A DNA stretch of 64,000 bases from Dreissena polymorpha (taxonomy: Eukaryota; Mollusca; Bivalvia; Myida; Dreissenidae), in NCBI RefSeq assembly GCF_020536995.1, contig NC_068361.1:109159489-109223488 (forward strand), in the 5' to 3' direction. A program made the translations under genes and the position numbers. Below are positions 27,196 through 37,116 of this stretch, piece after piece; position 1 is the stretch's first letter, and each line of letters begins with the position of its first letter. The notes below the pieces were generated by a model that worked only from the letters and a program-made list of their open reading frames with translations, made no database searches and had not been told where the DNA came from.

Positions 27196-27202
27196 ATTTA
27201 TT
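27196..27202 (-). terminator. Candidate polyadenylation signal for the intact GPCR
   Basis: An AATAAA (TTTATT on the plus strand) lies about 225 bases downstream of the stop codon. The same motif is kept in unit 2 near 34,980. In AT-rich DNA such motifs are common, so this is only a candidate. Confidence 0.3.
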
Positions 27203-27424
27203 TCATAAACTTATTTGTAACAAAAGTTGCATTTTGATCAATCATTTTTATAATGTATGGCGTATAAAATAATGATACAATCATATAATATATATATATA
27301 TATAATGACAAACTTAACTTATATAACACAATACCATACTTATTATAACGCAGTGTAAATCAGTTTGCACACACTATTGTACCGCTTTAATTAATACTTC
27401 AAAACACCGTCACATGGTTGATTC

Positions 27425-28741
27425 TTAATTTATACAACATTGAAATACATTTTTCAGCATTTTCTTCAATAATTGTTTACTAGAATCTCTGAAACCTTTC
27501 ACAAACAATGCATATATCATAGGATTGACAATATGATTAGCAAAGTACATTCGAAAAAAGAATGAAAAAGAAACAAATTCTTCCGTCGTCATCTTCACCA
27601 CGTTTCCTACAGTTAATGCCAAAACAATGTGTGTAAGGTACGTTACAATGAAAAATACTGTTAAGGTGAACCAGATGAATGTTTTTGTCGGAAATTCTTT
27701 CCTAAAACGTGAGCTATGGCGCGATAAACGTTTGAAACTTGAACTTTTGCTAATTCTTGTAGGTTTAATAAAGTTGGTCACTTGGCGCTCAGTACCGAAA
27801 TGCGTTGCAGATACTGTTAATGGAATCGTCGAGCTCAATACTTGACTATCTTTACCCTCGATTTCCTTCACATTTTCTGTTTCTTTTAGCTGGTTGCATC
27901 TCATAACAGTATCATTGATTTCCATAGTATTACGTCTAACCGACGTTTCTAAGTAGCACGTATCCACCGGGCAGTTACTTGAAATGATGGTTCTTCGTTG
28001 TTGCTTCGCAATTGCGTGTGTTTGCTTTACAACAACTATCATAACTCTCCCGTAGAGTACCAGGTATATGAATGAAATTCCACAGTGTAATATAATAAAT
28101 ATCCATTTGTACACATTCCGCAATACAGATGTCTTAAATCTTTTTTCACTCTCGCATAGATATACTGTCGTGTTAGAGCCGTATATGTTCACTATTGTCG
28201 TAGAATTTATTCCGCACATCAGAGTTCCAGGAATTGCCAGACATATCGGGAACATGACGGCTACGCCCATCAAGATTTTTACTGCAATCGCTGGACTCAT
28301 CTGCATCTTAAAGGGCTGCACAACCTTTCGGTATCTGTCCACAGATATCACCAGTAGGGCAAGACAAGAAGAAGAGGCGCCGAAAACATTTAAGAAGCAT
28401 TTAAATTTGCAGTATAAAGGATTGTTAAACATGAAGAAATACCTGTGTTTTACCATCTCTGCAGGAATAAGGGTAATGCTTGTGATTAAGTCAATTACAG
28501 CAAGGGTGAGAACAAATACTTTGAAATTATTTCCCTTGTATTCTGGACTCTTTATGAAAATGACAATTATCAACAGGTTGCCGAAGAAACCAAACACCAT
28601 GAAGAATCCGAATGTTATTGTGAGAGGAAGCAGAGCTCTGGCATATCTGTCGTTTAAATCGAGAAGTCTTTCCGTGGGTATAGCAGTTAACGACGTCCAT
28701 GGGATGATTCCAGAAAAATTATTGGCGTCTTCATACGCCAT
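27425..28741 (-). CDS. Class-A (rhodopsin-like) GPCR, orphan, intact
   Basis: A 438-codon single-exon receptor. The start is placed at the ATG at 28,741 (MAYEDANNF): it sits in a strong context (ACGATGG), aligns with the first Met of the paralogue at 45,730, and the longer frame begins with GTG. Seven hydrophobic segments lie near residues 36-63, 74-95, 112-134, 153-175, 208-235, 355-377 and 389-411. Landmarks: G54-N55 in TM1, LAVID with D84 in TM2, C111 and C196 for the extracellular disulphide, D135-R136-Y137 at the end of TM3, N406-P407-M-I-Y in TM7. Sequons at N8, N179 and N190 suit glycosylation outside the cell. The third intracellular loop is long (about 240-350) and rich in Ser/Arg near TM6. 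TM4 lacks the usual Trp, TM5 lacks its Pro, and TM6 has T370 where Pro is normal. G-protein coupling at the plasma membrane is expected; ligand unknown. Confidence 0.9.
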   Translation of the reverse strand: MAYEDANNFSGIIPWTSLTAIPTERLLDLNDRYARALLPLTITFGFFMVFGFFGNLLIIVIFIKSPEYKGNNFKVFVLTLAVIDLITSITLIPAEMVKHRYFFMFNNPLYCKFKCFLNVFGASSSCLALLVISVDRYRKVVQPFKMQMSPAIAVKILMGVAVMFPICLAIPGTLMCGINSTTIVNIYGSNTTVYLCESEKRFKTSVLRNVYKWIFIILHCGISFIYLVLYGRVMIVVVKQTHAIAKQQRRTIISSNCPVDTCYLETSVRRNTMEINDTVMRCNQLKETENVKEIEGKDSQVLSSTIPLTVSATHFGTERQVTNFIKPTRISKSSSFKRLSRHSSRFRKEFPTKTFIWFTLTVFFIVTYLTHIVLALTVGNVVKMTTEEFVSFSFFFRMYFANHIVNPMIYALFVKGFRDSSKQLLKKMLKNVFQCCIN

Positions 28742-29274
28742 CGTGAAGCCTATGTCCATTAGGAACACTTAGAAATGTATTAGGGATAATTGATAACTTG
28801 GTATTGTTCAAGAAAGACAAACATCAACGCCTCACGTAAAATCCAATCCTTTTCCTCCTATAGCGTCATCATAAACACTATTGTATCTAACAATAAAAAA
28901 ACATACAAAGAATAATATTGTTTTAATTTAGTCCACAACCAATCGATCTGTCAATATTATGAATGATCCATCGTAAAAAGACGCCAGTTCAACATAAGTA
29001 GTATTTAACCACAGTTTTTCGTTCTCCATATCAGAAGAGCAGTGAATCATATGTCTATTTATTATTTGTCACATAAAATTTTATAATAGCGCGCAAATTT
29101 CATCATTGGAACACCCATGTGATAAACGTCGACAAAATTGTATTTATATTCGCTGCATTTTCGATTACACTTGATAATCTGTTTTATGTATCACAATACC
29201 GAGTATGTTGTTATTCTGGTATTCGATTGTGACTCGCTAATTGAAACCATTGGCAGACTTGTATCATTTTGCAC
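28742..29274 (-). promoter_or_regulatory. Putative 5' UTR exon with 3' splice site at 29,275
   Basis: On the minus strand 'atatatttcag' is followed at 29,274 by 'gtgcaaaatgatacaagtct'. The gene at 45,730 has 'catattttcag' followed at 46,173 by 'atgcataacgccacacgtct', then continuing similarity toward its ATG. Conservation of the CAG and the sequence after it in two diverged paralogues suggests a 3' splice site and a leader exon of about 530 bases. The pyrimidine tract is weak, so this is an inference. Confidence 0.4.
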
Positions 29275-30766
29275 CTGAAATATATGTTGAAAGATTAAAC
29301 AATTCTCTTAACGTTATCTATATAATTCTGTTTAATTCTTTTTAATTATTAACAAAATGGCGTTTGTTTTTTGGTTACTTGTATACTCAATAATATAAGT
29401 ATCCTTTTAAGTGATACATTGTTCAGAGAATTACTTTTATTTTAATATAACTATTTTCATTTGATAAATAGTTTATTTCTTGTTGAGTATTGTGTCTCTT
29501 TTTTACAGCACACCAGGTATAGACGTGACGTTGTAGAACATAATTGGACATTTTTTCTCAATTAATCGTAAGCGATCTGTTCAAGATAATTTAGCATACA
29601 TACAACATTGCATCTTATCTTGGATGTTTCAGATTTAAACAGGGAACACACGTGTCTAAACATGAAGCATATATTACAGTTTTATGGAATTCATTCAATT
29701 AAAGATTTTAATAAAATTGGTTTAAATAATTTTCCAATTATATATTCTATCCATCGTGCAGCGTAATGTATTTAAAAACTGCGTAAGTAAAACACATATA
29801 GATTCGCAAATACTATTACGAGTATACGCGTTTGTATTCTTTAAAGGATTTTTAAAGATTTATTGATATCTATAAAATACGCATCTTTTTGTTATTTGGA
29901 AAACTCGTTTCAATAGCCTTAACGAAAATATTCTATACGCAGATTTCAAAACAGCTATCGTAAACATTTTAAGCTGGTCTGTTAGTATGTGGCAACAATG
30001 TTTGTTATCATAAATATATCAGGAATAATACTTTTCTTTCTGGGAATTAATGAACAGTCGTATGTGTTATTATACAAATAAAATACTCCATACGTGTAAG
30101 TCCGGTTACGATAACTTAATCAAGATTAATGTTGGTGTGAAATGGTATTAAATGTTTAAATAAAAATGCGATTAACCTCATGATTCGATCGAATTATGTA
30201 TTATTGTATGAAGTTGGTAATGAATTTGAATAAACTACATATGCCCTATTCAATGAACCAGACATCAACATGTTAAATTGACAAAATGAATATGAAGAAC
30301 ATATATTATTAAAATTACATAATTAACAAAAAAGTAGTCTTACATGTTTGTTATTTAATCACCGCTATATTCCAAGATAGAAAACACCGATACACTCGCA
30401 TTTGCCTCTGGTGAACATTTGTTATGTTAATATTTCCACATAAAGTTTCCTGTCTAGAAGCTGGAATCAATGACCCGTTATTTTTCAGCAGCAGTGCGTT
30501 TTGGATATTGCATTAAGTGCTATAAATACTTCGCAGTTCTCCAAACATTGGCATGTACGCTAGATCAGATCAAGCATCACGTTTTGCGCATTTTACATTC
30601 ATTATCTGATAAGATGTTTTCTTCCTCTGAGAAATATAGTTTGATTTTCAAAGTTGGGGTACGATGAAATGTCAAAACGTTATTCACTTTGATACATGAA
30701 CATATCAAGGGTATCTCGAATTGAAATCTTAAGGTATTACAAAACCGTTGAACGAAAGGCGTTTTT
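29275..30766. other. Upstream region of the intact GPCR
   Basis: Non-coding. It is shared with unit 2 (37,117-38,608) and more distantly with the upstream of relic B (21,240-23,000). The 65-codon open frame at 30,470-30,667 is interrupted in unit 2, so I do not consider it coding. Confidence 0.5.
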
Positions 30767-30770
30767 CCTT

Positions 30771-31640
30771 CCTTAGTGATAATTCTAAAGTCGAGACATA
30801 AGTGTCTCTTCTACTTTCATTACTTGATAGGTACATACCAGGGTAGACCGAATTCGACGTTAATCACAATTGTTTAGTTGCATCTGAATGTGGTATTTTA
30901 TTTGATTATGCCATTAGTGCAGAATTACATTTCAGACGCTGGTCCAATATATTTAATTTTTTATCATACCCATGACCAATAATAATACTTATCTCTTGTC
31001 CGATGAGTCGTGTGAAAAGCATTGACAAGTCTCGCCTATTCCTACGACGTATCAGACTCGTCTGATAACACTTGCTATCAAAGGAAAACAGCCATAGATG
31101 CTATATTAATTATCCAGAATCAGGTAGATCAAAGCAAGTAATACTTCAAGATTTTAATTAAGACATATTTCAAAAGCATGAATCATTAATGAATGAAAGC
31201 ATGAATCATAAGCATTCCTTAGTGATAATTATAAAGTCGGGACATAAGTGTCTCTTCCACTTTCATTACTTGATAGGTACATACCAGGGTAGACAGAATT
31301 CGACGTTAATCACAATTGTTTAGTTGCATCTGAATGTGGTATTTTATTTGATTATGCAATAAGTGCAGAATTACATTTCAGACGCTGGTCCAATATATTT
31401 AATTTTTATCATACCCATGACCAATAATAATACTTATCTCTCGTCCGATGAGTCGTGTGAAAAAAATTAACAAGTCTCGCCTATTCCTACGACGTATCAG
31501 ACTCGTCTGATAACACTTGCTATCAAAGGAAAACAGCCATAAATGCTTTATTAATTATCCAGAATCAGGTAGATCAAAGCAAGTAATACTTCAAGATTTT
31601 AATTAAGACATATTTCAAAAGCATAAATCCAAACACCTGA
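30771..31640. repeat. Internal tandem duplication of about 447 bases, unit 1 only
   Basis: The block from 'ccttagtgataatt' through 'acatatttcaaaagcat' occurs at 30,771-31,180 and again at 31,218-31,625. Unit 2 has a single copy (38,615-39,020). The extra copy arose after the unit duplication. Confidence 0.85.
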
Positions 31641-32067
31641 TTTGTACGGTTTCATTTATTGATCAAATATAAGAATAAATATGCATCATGCAGTTTACTA
31701 TCAAAAACGATAAATACCGAGTATACCATCTAAAACTGTGTATATAAAAATGAAATTGTTGGTTCTATAATATTTTAATTAAGTATGTAAATATTATAAA
31801 GAATATTATTTATGATATATTTTTGTATCTCATTTGTTATGTATTGCTTGTTAAATTAATTACATATAAGACGAATTTTTTTTCAAGTTAATCATTACAT
31901 TCTTGCTATCAATCATATGAAAGGGTGTTTGTTCCACACATTCGGAAACAGCAGTCTTAATGAGATTCGGAGAGGGTTGAATAGTCTAACTCGCGAGAAT
32001 GTGTTTTAGTTAGAATTCAGGAAAGTCACTGACTAAAGTTTCCCTGTACAACAATAATAAATTGTAT

Positions 32068-34480
32068 TTGAACTTTTTTGCGAATAAGTGTATTCAATGA
32101 TTGGATGCATTTGATCTTACACAATGCAGGTAGATTTTGCAAATTGATTACTTGTTTAAACCGAGTAATTTCTAATATTATTTACATCTAAGTTTTTAAA
32201 TAAATTCATTATTGTGTTTTGTACCTTGAATGATTACGAATGAAAGCAAAATATCAAGCACATTCAAAAAGTTCCATCATCCACTAAATGAAAGCCATGC
32301 AGCTATCTTATTGTGATACGACTGCCATAACTTACCATAGCATTTACCGCCACCTCATGTTCTTAATGCCAACTTTTTTCACTTTGGCTCAACTTTATGT
32401 TAAAATTGATATAAATATAGTTAATTAACCATTTACGAATGTTGTGTTACCTTTGAGCGTATATAGTATAATGTCTATATATAAATAAAATCTTGTAAAT
32501 GGCATAACAGCTATAATTGCACGTTAAGTTGTTTTGATGCGAAACAATTCATTTTACAACCTATGCAAGTACTCATGTTTATAAATGTGATGTGATTGTA
32601 TGCTTTTGTTAAAGTGTGGTGAATAAATATTCAATCAATTGCAACATTTTGCCATATATTATCATAGCCCATATAAAATACACCGTCTTTATTGTTGAAC
32701 TTTCAGTTATAAGTTTCATCTGCAAAAAGAGATTACAAGCCTGATAGTTAGACAGTAAAGTTGCATGCGTGCACTCATATGCCAACTATGCATAATGGCT
32801 TGGTTCGGGGCGCCAGAAATCGCATAAAACGGTAAACTCTGCATAATTGTCTTGTAGAATCCTCATGTGTGTTTATTTATAGTATTCATCATTGTCAAAA
32901 TCTATTTAATATCTTATTCATACAGAGATACATTTGTATAATGTGTCGTATCATAAGATACATACTTAAATTACATCTTTACGTTGATATTTTTTAAAAT
33001 TATTTCGTTATTGTATAATTAGTTAAATAATGTATCTTTTAATATTGTGCACAAACTAGGGATCATCAGGTTCGTATTTATGTGATAAGAGCAACGTACG
33101 TACATTTCGATTTTCTATATACCATCAAAATATTGTAGATAATTATATTTAAATACATATATATTATTAGTTACCATTGGTCACAATCTAAATGTTTTAT
33201 CATAAATTTTACACAGATGTTTCATTAATACGAGGTGTGATAGTGTGAAAGTACTAGTATTTCTAAATGACAATATGTTTGAATAAGTCGTGAACACTTT
33301 TTATTATTCCGGACAGTAATAAGATCGCCATTGCTACATTTTCTTGTAAGCATTTTTTTAATATTAAGTTAATTGCCAATAACATGTATAAACATACATT
33401 CCATTTGAAAACCGATGTATATGCTTTCCAAATGAATGAGCTTGTATTGAAATGGCAATCATACATGTGCTTCATTGTAGATATATTGACATGGCGCTCA
33501 GACCCGGATGTTTTGAAATTTCATGGATAATTGTACAGGGTGATTAGTTTTTATGTGTTTCTTTCAGCAAATCTCGCATTATTTAAAAACAAAACTGGCA
33601 ATGTAGTGCGATTCAGCGAAGATTCATTTTAGTAATTTTGTAATTTGTTAAATTTGATTCGGTCGTTTTAGTGGAAACAAAAAACTACTTGTGTGTCTTA
33701 TGAGCCAATAAAGCAATCAAAACTCAAGGACTACGTGCGATAATCTTATTCGTAATTGTAAGTCATCGTTGCATGTTGTTACTTCGTATCCCGCATATTA
33801 GTAGAATAGTTTCATCCTTTAGGGTGTTTATAAATATGTTCTATGCATGCGCTGAAATCGCAAATTCGTGTAAGGAATACATATTACGTGATGTTAATGC
33901 TAAGTATATAATAATATTGCGATAACACAAAAGGAGCATTCATAGTAAGCAGCGACAAGGATTAAAAAGCAATGAATACATCACCTAATATTATTGTCAG
34001 CATTTTGAGAAGAATGTACCAATATACATCTTAGTTATGAAGAACAGCCAGAAAAAAAACATTAAGATGATTATCTCCATCAGTATATTCCTATTACCGC
34101 AAAACTACATAATATACATATATATCATTGTTCAATAATGCACAGCAAGGAACCTTATAAATGATTAAAATAACACTCATCAAACATAAATTGATCTCTG
34201 ATAGCTAGACATACAGAAGGCATGTTCTGTAATTGTTATTCCAGAAGCATATTTCAGTCGCAAAGAGAGAAACTTATGACAACCACTCATGGATTTTATA
34301 GACCATAAAACGACTAAAAAGAAATCCCTTACGCAGAAATATTGAAGCCTCGGTTAGATTATGATTTTAAATAGTTTATTATTAATAATATTTGGAGCTT
34401 TCATTGCAAAATTTAGTGCAGTAGTTTTCGACATTCAAATAATCAATAATCGAACTTAAAACAGTACACTAGCTTAATCT
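32068..34480. other. Non-coding 3' flank of the interrupted GPCR in unit 2
   Basis: Counterpart of 24,290-26,690 with scattered substitutions and short indels. No coding frame. Confidence 0.6.
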
Positions 34481-34486
34481 AGAGGG

Positions 34487-34826
34487 GGATTGGGGAAAAC
34501 TTAAAAATACGAATGATACAAAAATAAAAGAACAGATTTTAAAGCAAATTATATAGAATTGACCCATGTCTGTCAAAAGGGATAAGAAACGTTTTGGATA
34601 ACGAAAGTCAAAGAAAAGTGTCGGTCGAGATCGTTTGTGTTAACACGCTTAATCTAAGGGGCGCAAACTTAATAATACGAATGATACAAAAATAAAACAA
34701 CAGCTTATAAAGCAAACTATATAGAATTGACCCATGTCTGTCAAAAGGGGTAAGAAACGTTTTGGAAAACGAAAGTCAAAAAATAGTGTCGGTCAAGACC
34801 GTTTGTGTCAACACGTGATACTTGTG
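34487..34826. repeat. Two-copy tandem repeat of about 170 bases (unit 2 copy)
   Basis: Same arrangement as 26,697-27,030 in unit 1. Confidence 0.75.
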
Positions 34827-35199
34827 TTCTATAACCTGTGCATTTTTGTCGCTGAAATCTATTAAATTATCAAATTAAGACTGTAGATCTATGTTATTTA
34901 TCTTTTAGATTGTTTTGTGTTTTGTTTATAGTCAGTAAATAATGTTTTTTTATCTGGGATTATAATGAAATGTTGGACCAATTTATTTCATAAACATATT
35001 TGTAACAAAAGTTACATTTGGATCAATCATTTTATAATGTATGGCGTATAAAATAATAATGCAATCATATAATATATATATATAATGACAAACTAATATA
35101 ACACAATAACATACTTATTATAACGCAGTGTAAATCAGTTTACACACACTATTGTACCGCTTTAATTAACACTTCAAAACACTGTCACATGGTTGATTC

Positions 35200-36516
35200 T
35201 TAATTTATACAACATGGAAATACATTTCTCAGCATTTTCGTCAATAATTGTTTACTAGAATCTCTGAAACCTTTCACAAACAATGCATATATCATAGGAT
35301 TGACAATATGATTAGCAAAGTACATTCGAAAAAAGAATGAAAAAGAAACAAATTCTTCCGTCGTCATCTTCACCACGTTTCCTACAGTTAATGCCAAAAC
35401 AATGTGTGTAAGGTACGTTACAATGAAAAATACTGTTAAGGTGAACCAGATGAATGTTTTTGTCGGAAATTCTTTCCTAAAACGTGAGCTATGGCGCGAT
35501 AAACGTTTGAAACTTGAACTTTTGCTAATTCTTGTAGGTTTAATAGAGTTGGTCACTTGGCGCTCAGTACCGAAATGCGTTGCAGATACTGTTAATGGAA
35601 TCGTCGAGCTCAATACTTGACTGTCTTTACCCTCGATTTCCTTCATATTTTCTGTTTCTTTTAGCTGGTTGCATCTCATAACAGTATCATTGATTTCCAT
35701 AGTATTACGTCTAACCGGCGTTTCTCAGTAGCACGTATCCACCGGGCAGTTACTTGAAATGATGGTACTTCGTTGTTGCTTCGCAATTGCGTGTATTTGC
35801 TTTACAACAACTATCATAACTCTCCCGTAGAGTACCAGGTATATGAATGAAATTCCACAGTGTAATATAATAAATATACATTTGTACACATTCCTCAATA
35901 TAGATGTCTTAAATCTTTTTTCACTCTCGCATAGATATACTGTCGTGTTAGAGCCGTATATGTTCACTATTGTCGTAGAATTTATTCCGCACATCAGAGT
36001 TCCAGGAATTGCCAGACATATCGGGAACATGACGGCTACGCCCATCAAGATTTTTACTGCAATCGCTGGACTCATCTGCATCTTAAAGGGCTGCACAACC
36101 TTTCGGTATCTGTCCACAGATATCACCAGTAGGGCAAGACAAGAAGAAGAGGCGCCGAAAACATTTAAGAAGCATTTAAATTTGCAGTATAAAGGATTGT
36201 TAAACATGAAGAAATACCTGTGTTTTACCATCTCTGCAGGAATAAGGGTAATGCTTGTGATTAAGTCAATTACAGCAAGGGTGAGAACAAATACTTTGAA
36301 ATTATTTCCCTTGTATTCTGGACTCTTTATGAAAATGACAATTATCAACAGGTTGCCGAAGAAACCAAACACCATGAAGAATCCGAATGTTATTGTGAGA
36401 GGAAGCAGAGCTCTGGCATATCTGTCGTTTAAATCGAGAAGTCTTTCCGTGGGTATAGCAGTTAACGACGTCCATGGGATGATTCCAGAAAAATTATTGG
36501 CGTCTTCATACGCCAT
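35200..36516 (-). pseudogene. Class-A GPCR copy with one in-frame TGA (probable recent pseudogene)
   Basis: Paralogue of the intact receptor at 27,425-28,741, about 97 percent identical in protein by eye. The start at 36,516 is chosen as for that gene. One codon breaks it: at 35,725-35,727 a TGA replaces the TTA of Leu264, in the middle of the third intracellular loop. The frame is otherwise open before and after, with DRY and NPMIY intact. The first part (263 residues, TM1 to TM5) could be made as a truncated protein; TM6-TM7 would be lost. About ten amino-acid differences from the intact copy all lie in the C-terminal half. With a single break and no other damage, this could be a very young pseudogene, a segregating null allele or an assembly error. 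Confidence 0.85.
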
Positions 36517-37116
36517 CGTGAAGCCTATGTCCATTAGGAACACTTAGAAATGTATTAGGGATAATTGATAACTTGGTATTGTTCAAGAAAGACAAACATC
36601 AACGCCTCACGTAAAATCCAATCCTTTTCCTCCTATAGCGTCATCATAAACACTATTGTATCTAACAATAAAAAAAAACATACAAAGAATAATATTGTTT
36701 TAATTTAGTCCACAACCAATCGATCTGTCAATATTATGAATGATCCATCGTAAAAAGACGCCAGTTCAACATAAGTAGTATTTAACCACAGTTTTTCGTT
36801 CTCCATATCAGAAGAGCAGTGAATCATATGTCTATTTATTATTTGTCACATAAAATTTTATAATAGCGCGCAAATTTCATCATTGGAACACCCATGTGAT
36901 TAACTTCGACTTCAAAATTGTATTTATATTCGCTGCATTTTCGATTACACTTCATAATCTGTTTTATGTATCACAATACCGAGTATGTTGTTATTCTGGT
37001 TTTCGATTACACTTCATAATCTGTTTTATGTATCACAATACCGAGTATGTTGTTATTCTGGTTTTCGATTGTGACTCGCTAATTGAAACCATTGGCAGAC
37101 TTGTATCATTTTGCAC
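36517..37116 (-). promoter_or_regulatory. Putative 5' UTR exon of the unit-2 GPCR, with 58-base duplication
   Basis: Counterpart of 28,742-29,274 with the same CAG splice-acceptor candidate (37,117-37,119 on the plus strand). It carries a private direct duplication, 'cgattacacttcataatctg' onward, at 36,946-37,063 that lengthens the putative leader. Confidence 0.4.

Larger units (their letters stand above)
23724..32044. repeat. Recent tandem duplication, unit 1 (contains the intact GPCR)
   Basis: The segment is repeated head-to-tail as unit 2 (32,045-39,439). The right ends of both units read 'gtcactgactaaagtttccc' (32,024-32,044 and 39,419-39,439). Unit 2 begins at 32,045 with 'tgtacaacaataataaattg', which matches unit 1 at 23,724. 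Identity by eye is about 95-97 percent. Unit 1 has about 540 bases (23,745-24,283) that unit 2 lacks, and an extra internal tandem copy of about 447 bases (30,771-31,217 against 31,218-31,640). Confidence 0.9.

Noticed and set aside
28068-28772. 234-codon open frame antisense to the intact GPCR (also in unit 2 and, shorter, in the third gene)
   Set aside because: Shadow of receptor codon usage. It shortens in the diverged paralogue, and its peptide has no independent conservation.
30470-30667. Small frame upstream of the GPCR
   Set aside because: The counterpart in unit 2 is cut by an early stop, and the relic B upstream region does not keep the frame.
31918-32008. 30-codon frame 'MKGCLFHTFGNSSLNEIRRG' onward, also at 39,312
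   Set aside because: Protein-like composition, but both copies are recent, no splice sites or homologue are recognised, and it is too short to support.
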